From: Thermogemmatispora carboxidivorans
GTDB lineage: Bacteria; Chloroflexota; Ktedonobacteria; Ktedonobacterales; Ktedonobacteraceae
Length of the DNA stretch: 64,000 nucleotides
Assembly: GCF_000702505.1 (NCBI RefSeq)
Contig: NZ_JNIM01000001.1
Coordinates: 310,001-374,000, forward strand
Direction of reading: 5' to 3'
How positions within the stretch are numbered: the first letter of the stretch is position 1; each line of letters starts with the position of its first letter. Shown one piece after another: positions 18,297-27,179 of the stretch. The position numbers and the translations under genes were made by a program. The notes beneath the pieces were generated by a model, which ran no database searches, was not told the origin of the DNA, and was given only the letters and a program-made list of their open reading frames with translations.

Positions 18297-19867
18297 TCCG
18301 CGTGAATCCAGCCACTCTCTGGCACAAGGCGCTCCAGCGCCTGGAGTTGTTGCCTGTCGATGTTGTGGCCAGGGTCTGGCTGCGCACTGCCCAGCTCATG
18401 CCCGTTGCTCCCGCTCACGAGTCACCTGCTACGGCAGGGGAGAGAGAAACGCTCTCTTTCTGGCTTCTGGTTCCCGATGCCCTGGCCTCTGCTCTGATTC
18501 AACAGCAGTGTCAACCTGCTATTGAGCGGGCCCTTGCCGAGTTAGTTCAGCAGCCGGTGACACTCAGGGTAGTGGCGGCGAGTGGGGCGGCGAGTAGCGC
18601 GGCGAATGGCGCTCCCCGGGAGGCTCATGCTGATGAGGAGATGGAGATGGCCGCTATGGAGGACCGCCAGAGATCAACGGAGACGTTTGTCGCTCGATCG
18701 AGCAGAAATGACTCTACTCCTCCTTCTCCCTACTACGATTACGATCTGCCCGGCAAACCACCTGGGCAGGCACTGCGTGACTCCGCGCTGCCCGAGCCGC
18801 TGGCTGGCGGAGCACCCGCCTGGGAGCAGGAGAGCGCGGGAGCAATGCCCAACCGGCTGAATCCGCGCTATACCTTCGATGCCTTCATCGTGGGCAATAG
18901 TAACCGCCTGGCCCACGCCGCTTCCTACGCGGTGGCGGAGGCCCCCGGCGAGGCTTATAATCCGCTCTTCCTGTATGGAGGCGTCGGCCTGGGCAAAACC
19001 CATCTGCTGCATGCTATTGGTCATAAGGGGGCACAGGCCGGCCTGACGGTACTCTATGTCTCGTCTGAGCAGTTTACGAACGAAATCATTAATGCGATTC
19101 GGTATCGCACCACCGAGGAGTTTCGCGCAAAGTATCGCTCCGTTGATATCCTGCTGGTCGATGACATCCAGTTCATCGCTGGCAAGGAATCGACCGAGGA
19201 AGAGTTTTTCCATACCTTTAACAGTCTCTACGAGATGAGCAAGCAGATCGTCATCTGCAGCGATCGCCCCCCCAAGGCTATTGTCAGCCTGGAGGAGCGA
19301 TTGCGCTCGCGCTTCGAATGGGGACTGATCGCCGATATTCAGCCGCCTGATCTGGAGACGCGCATGGCGATTCTGCGTGTCAAAGCGGATATGCTTCACT
19401 ATCCGGTACCCGATGAGGTCATTGCCTATATCGCCAGTCGCGTCCAGACCAACATCCGTGAGCTGGAGGGCTGCCTCAATCGCTTGATGGCCTACCAACA
19501 GCTGCACCGTACCGAGCTGACGCTCGATGTGGCGCGGGCGGCGATGTCGTCACTGGGTAATGGACCGCGCGAGGTACAGCTGAGTGGTCGACAAATTGCT
19601 CAGGCGGTGGCCGACTATTTCCGCATTCCGCTGGAGGCTATGTGCGGCAAGCAGCGCGATAAGCAGATTGTGATTCCGCGCCAGATTGCCATGTATCTGA
19701 TTCGCCAGGAAACCCAGCTCTCGCTGTTGGAAATCGGTCAGCTCTTCGGTGGGCGCGACCATAGCACGGTGCTGCATGCCTGCGAGAAGATCGAGCGGGC
19801 GATGCAGCTTGATCCCGGCCTGCGCCGCGATGTGGTCGCCATCCGCGAGCTCTTGCTGCCGCGCTAA
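18293..19867 (+). CDS. dnaA: Chromosomal replication initiator protein DnaA
   Basis: A 524-residue DnaA. Domain I covers about 1-90, domain II is a long acidic and Pro-rich linker (about 95-190), and the AAA+ domain III starts at [13 protein letters not shown]. Walker A is GGVGLGKTH (229-237) and Walker B is LLVDDIQF (287-294). [10 protein letters not shown] is the box VII/sensor region. The DnaA signature in the DNA-binding domain IV is [15 protein letters not shown] near residue 485. The protein unwinds oriC and recruits the helicase. A GTG at 18293 (or 18302) is the start, overlapping ridA. Neither dnaN nor recF follows and no cluster of DnaA boxes is seen, so this may be a relocated or second copy. 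Confidence 0.95.
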   Translation: MIRVNPATLWHKALQRLELLPVDVVARVWLRTAQLMPVAPAHESPATAGERETLSFWLLVPDALASALIQQQCQPAIERALAELVQQPVTLRVVAASGAASSAANGAPREAHADEEMEMAAMEDRQRSTETFVARSSRNDSTPPSPYYDYDLPGKPPGQALRDSALPEPLAGGAPAWEQESAGAMPNRLNPRYTFDAFIVGNSNRLAHAASYAVAEAPGEAYNPLFLYGGVGLGKTHLLHAIGHKGAQAGLTVLYVSSEQFTNEIINAIRYRTTEEFRAKYRSVDILLVDDIQFIAGKESTEEEFFHTFNSLYEMSKQIVICSDRPPKAIVSLEERLRSRFEWGLIADIQPPDLETRMAILRVKADMLHYPVPDEVIAYIASRVQTNIRELEGCLNRLMAYQQLHRTELTLDVARAAMSSLGNGPREVQLSGRQIAQAVADYFRIPLEAMCGKQRDKQIVIPRQIAMYLIRQETQLSLLEIGQLFGGRDHSTVLHACEKIERAMQLDPGLRRDVVAIRELLLPR

Positions 19868-19944
19868 ACCGACTCGCTGGCCGGCTGCCTGTTCTGCCGG
19901 GAATCCTTGCTTGTGCTTTGCCGAACGTTACGGAAAGAAGATCT

Positions 19945-20742
19945 ATGCTGCCTTATACGACCTATCTGATCGATCTGGACGGCGTGGTTTACCGTGGAAA
20001 CGAGCTGCTGCCGGGCGCGCGCGAGTTCGTGCAGTGGCTGGAGGCCAACGGCAAAAAGTATATCTTTTTGACGAATAACTCGTTCGCTACGGGGTCGCAG
20101 ATTCTGGCGAAGTTGGAGCGCTTGGGTATCCCGGCCAGCCCCGAGCACTTGATGAGTGCGGGCCAGGCCGCTATGCAGAATATCGCACGCCGGCTGCCGG
20201 GAGCGCGCGTCTATATTGTCGGCGAGCAGCCGCTCGTCGAGCTGGCGCAAGAGTATGGCCTGACGGTGGTGGAGGTCGATGCCGAGGAGGCCGATGTGGT
20301 ACTGGTCGGCCTGGATCGCTTCTTCGATTATAGCAAGCTGACCTGTGCGGTGCGCATTGTGCTGGCCGGGGCCCCCTTTATTACGATCAACCGCGATCCG
20401 TTGCTGCCCATCGCCGGCGGCGGCTTCCTGCCGGGCTGTGGGACGCTGGCGGCAGCTATCGAGGCCGGTACCGGTGTGACGCCGGAGGTGGTGGGCAAGC
20501 CGGAGCCGATGCTCTTGTTGGAGGCAATGGAGCGCCTGGGCAGTAAGCCGGAGGAGACCGTCATGATCGGCGATGGCCTGGATGTGGATATTCTGGCCGG
20601 CCAGGCCGCCGGAACCCATACGATCCTGGTGCTCTCGGGCCGCAACAATCGCGCCGATATCGAGGTCTCTCCTATCAAGCCCGAGCACGTTTATGAAGAC
20701 CTGGCCGATCTGCTGCGCCAGCTACAGCAGGTCAAGTCATGA
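19945..20742 (+). CDS. NagD-type HAD family phosphatase
   Basis: About 265 residues from the ATG at 19945, chosen because GGAAAG (19932-19937) lies just upstream. HAD motif I is YLIDLDGVVYRG (Asp10, Asp12); motif II lies in FLTNNS; the C-terminal motif is MIGDGLDVDILAGQAAG. The C2-type cap between them (VGEQPLVELAQ...) and the phrase GKPEPMLL place it with NagD/p-nitrophenyl phosphatase-like sugar or nucleotide phosphatases. The exact substrate cannot be read. It follows dnaA by 77 bases and may be cotranscribed. Confidence 0.9.
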   Translation: MLPYTTYLIDLDGVVYRGNELLPGAREFVQWLEANGKKYIFLTNNSFATGSQILAKLERLGIPASPEHLMSAGQAAMQNIARRLPGARVYIVGEQPLVELAQEYGLTVVEVDAEEADVVLVGLDRFFDYSKLTCAVRIVLAGAPFITINRDPLLPIAGGGFLPGCGTLAAAIEAGTGVTPEVVGKPEPMLLLEAMERLGSKPEETVMIGDGLDVDILAGQAAGTHTILVLSGRNNRADIEVSPIKPEHVYEDLADLLRQLQQVKS

Positions 20743-20851
20743 CGATTCTCTGCCTTCTTCTGTTGACGATGGTCTGTGGGCAGGATTCTCTACGAGCGAA
20801 GTGGAGATCCTGCTCTTCTTTTGGAAGGGAATAGCTTCAGTTCACACGCTG

Positions 20852-20860
20852 TGCTATAAT
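20852..20860 (+). promoter_or_regulatory. Extended -10 promoter of the mrr-like gene
   Basis: TGCTATAAT (20852-20860) is a perfect extended -10. No clear -35 is present. The start near 20867 leaves a leader of about 32 bases before the ATG at 20899. Confidence 0.65.
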
Positions 20861-20898
20861 GATGGCATTCCGACAATTCTGTCCTGCTGAGAAAGGTC

Positions 20899-21816
20899 AT
20901 GCCTGTCCCCAATTTTCAAGAGTTTCTCTGGCCTTTGCTGGAGCTGGCTGGCGATGGCCAGGAGCATACCCTCACCGAAGCGGCTGAGCTTGTGGCCCGG
21001 CGCTTCGCTCTCAGTGAGACCGAACGCAATGAGCCGCTTCCCAGCGGGAAACAGGCCAAGTTCTGGAATCGTCTTTCCTGGGCCCGTACGTATCTGCAAA
21101 AAGCGCAGTTGCTCGTGAGTGCAGGCCGCGGGCGCTTCCGCATTACCGAGCGTGGTAGGAGGGTGTTGATAGAGCGACCACCGACGCTGGATGTGGCCTA
21201 CTTGAAGCGCTTCCCCGAGTTCCTGCAGTTCCAGACTTCTTCGTCCCATAATGGGCAGCCGCCAGCTGTCGCTCAGGAGGCGCTCGATCGCTCCGGCCAG
21301 ACCCCCCAGGAGCTGTTAGAGACGACCTATCAGACGCTCAAACGCGAACTCGCTCAGGAGCTGCTCGAGCGCGTCAGGAAGAGTACCCCAGGCTTCTTCG
21401 AACGGTTGGTTTTGGATTTATTGCTGGCAATGGGCTATGGTGGCTCGCGCAAAGAGGCAGCCCAGGCGCTGGGCGGTACCGGCGATGGTGGAGTCGATGG
21501 CGTGATTTATGAGGACCGCCTGGGACTGGATCGCATTTATGTTCAGGCTAAGCGCTGGCAGGGTACCGTTGGCGGACCCGATGTCCAGGCCTTTGCGGGG
21601 GCCTTAATGGGGAAGAAAGCCCGCAAAGGGATCTTTATGACGACTGGCACTTTCTCCACTGGCGCCCAAAACTATGCTCGTAGCGTTGATAATCTGAGCA
21701 TTGTCTTAATCGATGGCGAGCAGATGGCCCAATTAATGATCGATCACGGAGTGGGTGTAACTGAAGAAACGCGCTACATCTTGAAAAAGATCGATAGCGA
21801 CTATTTCGAAGAGTAG
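20899..21816 (+). CDS. Mrr-type restriction endonuclease
   Basis: A 305-residue protein with an N-terminal winged-helix Mrr_N-type domain (about 1-95: QEFLWPLLELAGDGQEHTLTEAAELVA... RGRFRITERGRRVL) and a C-terminal PD-(D/E)XK Mrr_cat domain (about 165-285). The active-site pattern is GDGGVDG near residue 195, followed by IYVQAKRW with the catalytic Gln-x-Lys, then GIFMTTGTFSTGA, all typical of Mrr_cat. Mrr enzymes often cut modified DNA (type IV). Here an amino-methyltransferase gene starts 10 bases after the stop, so the pair could instead be a two-gene restriction-modification system. It is transcribed from its own extended -10 promoter. Target site unknown. Confidence 0.9.
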   Translation: MPVPNFQEFLWPLLELAGDGQEHTLTEAAELVARRFALSETERNEPLPSGKQAKFWNRLSWARTYLQKAQLLVSAGRGRFRITERGRRVLIERPPTLDVAYLKRFPEFLQFQTSSSHNGQPPAVAQEALDRSGQTPQELLETTYQTLKRELAQELLERVRKSTPGFFERLVLDLLLAMGYGGSRKEAAQALGGTGDGGVDGVIYEDRLGLDRIYVQAKRWQGTVGGPDVQAFAGALMGKKARKGIFMTTGTFSTGAQNYARSVDNLSIVLIDGEQMAQLMIDHGVGVTEETRYILKKIDSDYFEE

Positions 21817-21825
21817 CTTGTTGAG

Positions 21826-23091
21826 ATGCCATGCTCGACCCAGAGAGTGACAGTGCTGAGGCGCAATCACCATTTCAGCTTTCAGGGGAACCGGCCAGAG
21901 ACGCGCTATGGCTGGCTCAAGCTCACTCCTGCTCACTCGGTGACGCTGATCAAGGAGCTGCTGGCCGGACTCCCGCCAGGCGATTCGCTGGTGCTCGATC
22001 CATTCTGCGGCACCGGCACAACAGCCCTGGCCTGCGCTGAGGAAGGAATTCCGTGCGAGACCACCGACATCAATCCCTTCCTGGTCTGGCTGGCCCAGAC
22101 AAAAACCTACCCCTTCAGTCGCGCCGAAATTGAGCTGTTCATGACAGCTGCGAGCGATATCGCCGCAGAGCTGTCACGGCCAGGCTCGACCAGTTCCGCC
22201 TGGAAGCCGTCTCTTTATCAGATTGAAAAATGGTGGGATGCATCGTATCTGGAGGTACTGGCTCGACTGTTCGAGGCCATTCAGAGCCGCTCAAAGCTCC
22301 TGCCCAGAGCCAGCCTCGACCTGCTCCACCTGGCCTTTTGCCGCACCCTCATGGCTCACTCACGGGCTGGCCCTGGCCATCAGTCCCTCTCTTTTCGACC
22401 AGCTCCAACGGGCTACTATGCTGCTTCCCTCTTTGAAGATACCCCCTGTGCAGAGGTGCTTGCAACCTGGCAGCAAGCGACGCAGTCTCTCGCGGCAGCA
22501 GCATACTCGCCCATCAAGGTCATTCCGCGCTGCATACTCGGCGATGCCCGCGCCTTACGTTCTTCTCTGGGGCAAGAACGCTACACGCTGGTCCTGACCT
22601 CTCCTCCCTATCCCAACCGTATCAGCTATATCCGTGAGCTGCGCCCCTACATGTATTGGCTGGGTTATCTTAAGAACGGGCGCGAGGCCGGAGAGCTGGA
22701 CTGGTTAGCTATTGGAGGTACCTGGGGCTCCGCGACCAGTCAACTCAACCGCTGGGAACCACCACCTTCGCTGACGATTCCTTTTGACGATTTCCCCACC
22801 CTTCTCGCAAGGATTGCTGATAAGAGTCAGATTCTGTCTAAGTACGTCCATAAATATTTCTGCGATATGTATCTACATGTCCAGGAGATCAAACAGGTTT
22901 TGCGCAGCTCTGGGAAAATTTACTATATTATAGGCAATGCGAAATTTTACGATGTAATGATCCCTGTGGAGACCATCTTTGCTGCCATGCTGGGATCGCA
23001 AGGCTTCTGCGAGATAGAGATTACCACCCTGCGCAAGCGCTCCTCGAAAAAGGAACTCTTCGAGTACGTCATCTCCGCCCGCAAGCCGTAA
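21826..23091 (+). CDS. DNA amino-methyltransferase (N4-C or N6-A type)
   Basis: A 421-residue SAM-dependent DNA methyltransferase. Motif I is LDPFCGTGTTA (near 56-66), the AdoMet site, and the catalytic motif IV is TSPPYPNR (near 258). SPPY is the form found in N4-cytosine and some N6-adenine enzymes. Motif X-like residues (GWLKLTPAHSVTLI) precede motif I, giving the order X-I-IV, as in the gamma class. The region between motifs I and IV is long (about 190 residues) and may contain target recognition. The start lies 10 bases after the mrr-like gene, so both are one unit. The last 60 residues contain a strand-rich FxIGNAKFYDVMIP block. Confidence 0.9.
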   Translation: MPCSTQRVTVLRRNHHFSFQGNRPETRYGWLKLTPAHSVTLIKELLAGLPPGDSLVLDPFCGTGTTALACAEEGIPCETTDINPFLVWLAQTKTYPFSRAEIELFMTAASDIAAELSRPGSTSSAWKPSLYQIEKWWDASYLEVLARLFEAIQSRSKLLPRASLDLLHLAFCRTLMAHSRAGPGHQSLSFRPAPTGYYAASLFEDTPCAEVLATWQQATQSLAAAAYSPIKVIPRCILGDARALRSSLGQERYTLVLTSPPYPNRISYIRELRPYMYWLGYLKNGREAGELDWLAIGGTWGSATSQLNRWEPPPSLTIPFDDFPTLLARIADKSQILSKYVHKYFCDMYLHVQEIKQVLRSSGKIYYIIGNAKFYDVMIPVETIFAAMLGSQGFCEIEITTLRKRSSKKELFEYVISARKP

Positions 23092-23220
23092 ACTGGGAAC
23101 GGGAGAGCGCGCGGGGTGAAGTGGAGAGGCATGATGGCCCCAGGTCTGGCGAGCGGTAAGCAGGGCCATCATGCGCTTCTCATGTGGGTGGTCTGGCTGC
23201 AGCTCTTACTCAAGAGCGTT

Positions 23221-24393
23221 TCAGTCCCAGGTGCCGAGGCGCACGTAGCCCTTCAGCAGTGCACGGGCGATAATATAGTGCTGGATTTCGTCCGTTCCCT
23301 CATAGATGCGCGTCACACGCACATCGCGATACCAGCGTTCGATAGGTAATTCCTTGGTGTAGCCCATGCCACCGTGAATCTGGAGCGCGCGATCGACCAC
23401 GCGGTTGACCATATTGGAGCCGTAGAGCTTGGCGAGGCTGGCCTCGTAGCGGTTGTCCTGTTTCTGATCGGCCTTCCAGGCCGCGTGCAATGTCAGCCAC
23501 TTCGTGGCCTGGATCTCCACCGCCGAATCGGCCAGCATCCACTGAATTGCCTGGCGCTCAGCGATTGGCTTACCAAAGGTGACCCGCTGGCGGGCATAAT
23601 CGATGGCCATCTGCAGCAGGCGCTCGGCGGTTCCGACGGCGCGAGCGGCGATCAGCCAGCGCCCCTGACCGATCCATTGCATGCCCAACGAGAAGCCCTG
23701 GCCGACCTCGCCCAGCACGTGGTCCTCGGGCACGCGCACGTTATCGAAAAACAGCTCGGCTGGTGACCAGCCGCCCATAGTAGGGATGGGACGCGAAGTC
23801 CAGCCCAGGGCGCGGTCCACCAGGAAGCAGGTCACGCCGCCCTTCTGGGGAGGCTTCTCGCGGTCGGTGACGGCGAAGACCATAGCGAAGTCGGCCTCAT
23901 TGCCGTTGGTGATAAAGACCTTCTGGCCGTTGAGCACCCAGTGGTTGCCGTCTTTGACGGCGGTCGTGCGGATCGCCGAAGGATCGGAGCCGGCTCCCGG
24001 CTCTGTGAGGGCGAAGCATGAGATGCGTTTCCCCTCGATCACCGGGATCACGTATTCTTGCTTCTGCTTCTCGTTGCTATAGTGCAAAAGAATATTGTCG
24101 ACGCTGCCGCCAAAGCTGAAGGGCACGATGGTGCGTCCCAGCTCCATCTGGATGAGGGCGGTCATCACCGATCCCAGGTGAGCGCCGCCGTACTCCTCCG
24201 GCGTGTTGATACCCCAGAAACCCAGCTCCTTCGCCTTGAGCTGCAAAGCCCGGTAACGCTCCGGCGCGATTCCCGTCGGATAGCGCCCTTCATTGCGCAG
24301 GACCTCATGCTCCAGCGGCATCAGTTCGCGCTCAACAAACTGGCGCACGGTCTGCTGAATCAGCTTCTGCTCCTCTGTCAGGGAGAAATCCAC
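23221..24393 (-). CDS. Acyl-CoA dehydrogenase
   Basis: About 390 residues, a flavoenzyme that makes trans-2-enoyl-CoA from acyl-CoA. I chose the GTG at 24393 because AAGGAGG lies five bases upstream on the minus strand; a GTG seven codons earlier would have this Shine-Dalgarno inside the gene. The start DFSLTEEQKLIQQTVRQF, the FAD/substrate loop CFALTEPGAGSDPSAI and the C-terminal region QIHGGMGYTKELPIERWYRDVRVTRIYEGTDE are classical. The Glu in YEGTDEIQ is the usual catalytic base. The chain length it prefers cannot be told. It points away from the M16 gene and has its own promoter; it may serve the same degradative routes as the paa-type operon nearby. Confidence 0.95.
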   Translation of the reverse strand: MDFSLTEEQKLIQQTVRQFVERELMPLEHEVLRNEGRYPTGIAPERYRALQLKAKELGFWGINTPEEYGGAHLGSVMTALIQMELGRTIVPFSFGGSVDNILLHYSNEKQKQEYVIPVIEGKRISCFALTEPGAGSDPSAIRTTAVKDGNHWVLNGQKVFITNGNEADFAMVFAVTDREKPPQKGGVTCFLVDRALGWTSRPIPTMGGWSPAELFFDNVRVPEDHVLGEVGQGFSLGMQWIGQGRWLIAARAVGTAERLLQMAIDYARQRVTFGKPIAERQAIQWMLADSAVEIQATKWLTLHAAWKADQKQDNRYEASLAKLYGSNMVNRVVDRALQIHGGMGYTKELPIERWYRDVRVTRIYEGTDEIQHYIIARALLKGYVRLGTWD

Positions 24394-24450
24394 GCTGGCC
24401 TCCTTGTCGCGCACTAAGGGAACACTGCATCTCAGGTTGCCCTGGCAAAG

Positions 24451-24459
24451 ATTATAGCA
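24451..24459 (-). promoter_or_regulatory. Extended -10 promoter of the acyl-CoA dehydrogenase gene
   Basis: TGCTATAAT reads on the minus strand from 24459 to 24451. The predicted start near 24444 leaves a leader of about 50 bases. No -35 is apparent. Confidence 0.6.
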
Positions 24460-24615
24460 CGCGGCTCAGGAGACGGGGCGCGATCCATGCAAGCACGGGG
24501 TCTCATCTGGCTTTGCTGGCCGCCACTGGCGCTGGCATTGAGGGATGGCGGGAGGGCCTACCTGAATAGCAGGCGTGGGGCGTCCAGGCTCATGAAGACA
24601 AGAAAGGAGTGGCTT

Positions 24616-25191
24616 ATGCGTGCGATTCGTGATTGCGCTGATCATCCCTTGCACTGGCGCGAGGGAACCCTTCGCAGCCATCGGCTGCAGGCGGGAGAAG
24701 AGACGCTGGCGCTCATCAGCTTCCAGCGGCTCGCAGGCACCACGGCCCTGGCTGAGGTGGCCGAGGGACGCTTCTGCTTTGAACGGCGCGGCCTCTGGCT
24801 TCCTCAAGTAGCCATTCATCAGGGCGATGAGCGCGGTGAAGAGCTGGCCATCTTCGAACCTCAGCTGTGGAGCCGTGACGGAGTCCTCATCGGCCTGCAT
24901 GGCCCCCTCTATCGCTGGTGCCGTGTTCATGAACGGGGTGCTGAGGAAAGTGCCCTACCCTGCCCTTGCTGGGAGTGGCAGGACCTCACCGAACGTCCCC
25001 TGCTGCATTTCAAGCAGCTCATTTGCCTGCCGCACACGCGCATGAGCGGGATGCTGACGATCGAGCCGGCAGCCGTGGGGCTGAGCCTGCTGCCCTTGCT
25101 GGCAACACTCGGCTGGTACCTGCTGGTGCTCTACGAGCATGGCGCAACCAGACCGCTGCCCGAGGTTCATACACCGCGGCCTCGCCCCTGA
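24616..25191 (+). CDS. Conserved-looking hypothetical protein with C-terminal hydrophobic helix
   Basis: A 191-residue protein from the ATG at 24616; AAAGGAG (24603-24609) lies six bases upstream, while longer in-frame starts have no ribosome site. The first 150 residues are strand-rich, with alternating hydrophobic pattern (TLALISFQRLAGTTALAEV, GLWLPQVAIHQ, ELAIFEPQLW). They weakly recall the tubby-like/LURP beta-barrel fold, which is only an impression. A hydrophobic segment near residues 158-176 (LSLLPLLATLGWYLLVLY) may be a membrane anchor. It is divergent from the acyl-CoA dehydrogenase gene. I do not recognise the family. Confidence 0.65.
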   Translation: MRAIRDCADHPLHWREGTLRSHRLQAGEETLALISFQRLAGTTALAEVAEGRFCFERRGLWLPQVAIHQGDERGEELAIFEPQLWSRDGVLIGLHGPLYRWCRVHERGAEESALPCPCWEWQDLTERPLLHFKQLICLPHTRMSGMLTIEPAAVGLSLLPLLATLGWYLLVLYEHGATRPLPEVHTPRPRP

Positions 25192-25569
25192 TAACGGCGG
25201 CAAGCGGAAAGGTGGCACTGGCCAGGGTTAGAATGGAGACGGACCAAGCTCCACCCACGGAGAAGGCTCCCGGCAAAAAAATAAGGCAACCTGGGCCGCT
25301 ACCCTGTGTTGGACCCTCCACCCCCTGCCCGGCTCGCTCCCTCTTGGGGGTCAGGGTCAGCACAGGACAAAAGACCGTCCTGCCCGGCTCCGGCCAGATA
25401 CTGCTACAAAAGAGGAAGGCGAAGCCCTCGTCTGGCGCGTTAAGTAACGGCGCAGGCCCGTTATGATATACTGGCTGTAGTGTAAGGAATCAGTGAAAGG
25501 AATCAGCGCAGATCAATCAATGGCTCCCCTAAGCTAGCCAGGGAAATTGGAAAGGAAAGTCGCTTCTCT
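25192..25569. other. Intergenic region upstream of the M16 gene
   Basis: This 378-base spacer has no gene. It contains an extended -10, TGATATACT at 25464-25472, which is the likely promoter of the M16 gene (start near 25479, leader about 90 bases) and a Shine-Dalgarno-like GGAAAGGAAAG before 25570. Confidence 0.5.
25464..25472 (+). promoter_or_regulatory. Extended -10 promoter of the M16 gene
   Basis: TGATATACT matches the TGnTATAAT consensus with one mismatch. No good -35 is seen at the expected distance. Confidence 0.45.
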
Positions 25570-26862
25570 ATGGATAGTCAACAGGGTCTGCAGTTGCCAC
25601 CGGACTTTTTCTATCATCGCCTGCCCAATGGCTTAGAGATGATCGGGCAGTATATGCCCAGCCTGCGGTCAGTGACCTTTGGCTTTCAGCTCGATGCTGC
25701 CGTGATTCACGAGCCAGATGATAAGAGCGGACTGGCCCACCTGTTCGAGTATATGCTATTTCAGGGAACGAAGGAGAAGGATGCTCGCACGCTGAATGAG
25801 GCCTTCGAATCGCTGGGAGCGCGCAAGGGAACGAGCACGACGCTGGAGACAACGCAGGTCTGGGCCCAGATTGTCAATACCAAACTGGATGCTACGCTGG
25901 ACCTCTTCCACGAAGTGCTGCTGATGCCGACCTTCCCGCGCGACGAGTTAGAGCAGATGCGCAATATTATCCTGCAAGAGATTCGGCGCCGCGACGACGA
26001 GCCGATGAGCCGCATCTTTGATCTGGCCCGCTCACACTTCTACGCCGGCAGCGCCCTCGGACGCCTCGTCTACGGAACAGCGGAGAGCGTGCGCGCTCTC
26101 CAGCAGGAGGACCTGCTCGCCTTCTGGCAGGAGCGCTACCGCCCGAATAATGCCCTGCTCTCGATTGCCGGCAACTTTGACTGGGAGCACGTTGTGACCA
26201 AGGTCGAGCAGCTCTTTAGCGACTGGCAGGGGGTGGCCAGCCCCTCGCCAGAACAGTCTCCGCACCCCTCGAACACCATTGTCCTGGAACACCAGGAGGG
26301 CAAACAGGAGCATCTGGGACTGATGGTGCCTTTCCCGAATTATACCCATCCCGACTACTACGCGGCCCAAATCATCGGCGAAGCCCTCGGCGGCAATATG
26401 GCCTCGCGCCTCTTTGTCGAAGTACGCGAAAAGCGCGGCCTGGTCTATAGTGTCTCGGCGGGTCTGAGTAGCAACAAGGCTATTGGGTCCTTGCGCGTCT
26501 ACGCCGGTACCACCCCCGAGCAGGGACACGAGTGTCTGGCGGTCATCTTGAACGAGCTGCGGCGCCTGCGCGAGGAGGGCCTGACCGAGGACGAGCTGGA
26601 GCGCGCCCGCGTGCAGCTCAAGAGCGAGCACATTATGCGCAGCGAGGGGTCGGGCGCGCGCATGAGCGCTAACGCGCGCTCGTGGTGGTATGAGCGCCGC
26701 CTGCGTACGCCCCACGAAGTCAAGGAGGCTATCGACGCCGTGACCGCCGAGCAGATCATGCGCGTACTCCAGGAATTCTCACCATTAGAGCCGCTGACGG
26801 TGGCCGCCATCGGACCACTAAGCCGCGCAGAGCTGGTCGATGACCTGCTGCCGTTTTCCTGA
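25570..26862 (+). CDS. M16 (insulinase-type) peptidase homologue, altered zinc motif
   Basis: A 430-residue two-domain M16-type protein. It follows the family closely: FQLDAAVIHEPDDKSGLAHLFEYMLFQGT at the N-terminal active-site helix, IILQEIRRRDDEPM with the third zinc ligand (Glu137), and EVREKRGLVYSVSAG in the C-terminal half. The zinc motif should be HxxEH, but here it is His57-Leu-Phe-Glu60-Tyr61, so the second His ligand is replaced by Tyr. The DNA codon is TAT at 25750-25752. M16 proteins with broken motifs are usually the non-catalytic halves of a heterodimer, but no second M16 gene is next to it. It may be inactive, pair with a remote partner, or tolerate Tyr as ligand. Confidence 0.88.
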   Translation: MDSQQGLQLPPDFFYHRLPNGLEMIGQYMPSLRSVTFGFQLDAAVIHEPDDKSGLAHLFEYMLFQGTKEKDARTLNEAFESLGARKGTSTTLETTQVWAQIVNTKLDATLDLFHEVLLMPTFPRDELEQMRNIILQEIRRRDDEPMSRIFDLARSHFYAGSALGRLVYGTAESVRALQQEDLLAFWQERYRPNNALLSIAGNFDWEHVVTKVEQLFSDWQGVASPSPEQSPHPSNTIVLEHQEGKQEHLGLMVPFPNYTHPDYYAAQIIGEALGGNMASRLFVEVREKRGLVYSVSAGLSSNKAIGSLRVYAGTTPEQGHECLAVILNELRRLREEGLTEDELERARVQLKSEHIMRSEGSGARMSANARSWWYERRLRTPHEVKEAIDAVTAEQIMRVLQEFSPLEPLTVAAIGPLSRAELVDDLLPFS

Positions 26863-26897
26863 GCTGTGGTCAACGATGTGGCGGCACTACCGCCGTC

Positions 26898-26948
26898 TTG
26901 ACTTTCGTTGCCCTTCAGCGTACAATTTGATATGTCCATATGGATATA
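26898..26948 (+). promoter_or_regulatory. Promoter and palindromic operator of the paa-type operon
   Basis: TTGACT (26898-26903) and TACAAT (26921-26926) are 17 bases apart, a strong promoter. Just at the predicted start, TCCATATGGA (26935-26944) is a perfect palindrome extended by near-symmetric flanks to 26931-26948. This position suits a repressor. A short GGCGG/CCGCC hairpin (26880-26894) ahead of it may terminate the M16 gene. Confidence 0.7.
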
Positions 26949-27179
26949 TGGCTGGAAGCAAACCCTGGCTACCCTTGGGGAAGAGCCAGCCGCGGCCTTG
27001 CCATTTGCTTGCCTGACTGCTTGCTCGTGCTGCTCGCCGGCTGTATGAGCAAGCAGGCTCTGGCGGCGAGGGGCATAAGGGCCTGGTGAGGGAAGGGGGG
27101 TAGGGAGGGAGCGGGCAGAAGGTGAGGCGCAACGAGGGGGCCGGGAGTGGTTTCGTTCCAGGAGCAAGGAGCAACAGCT

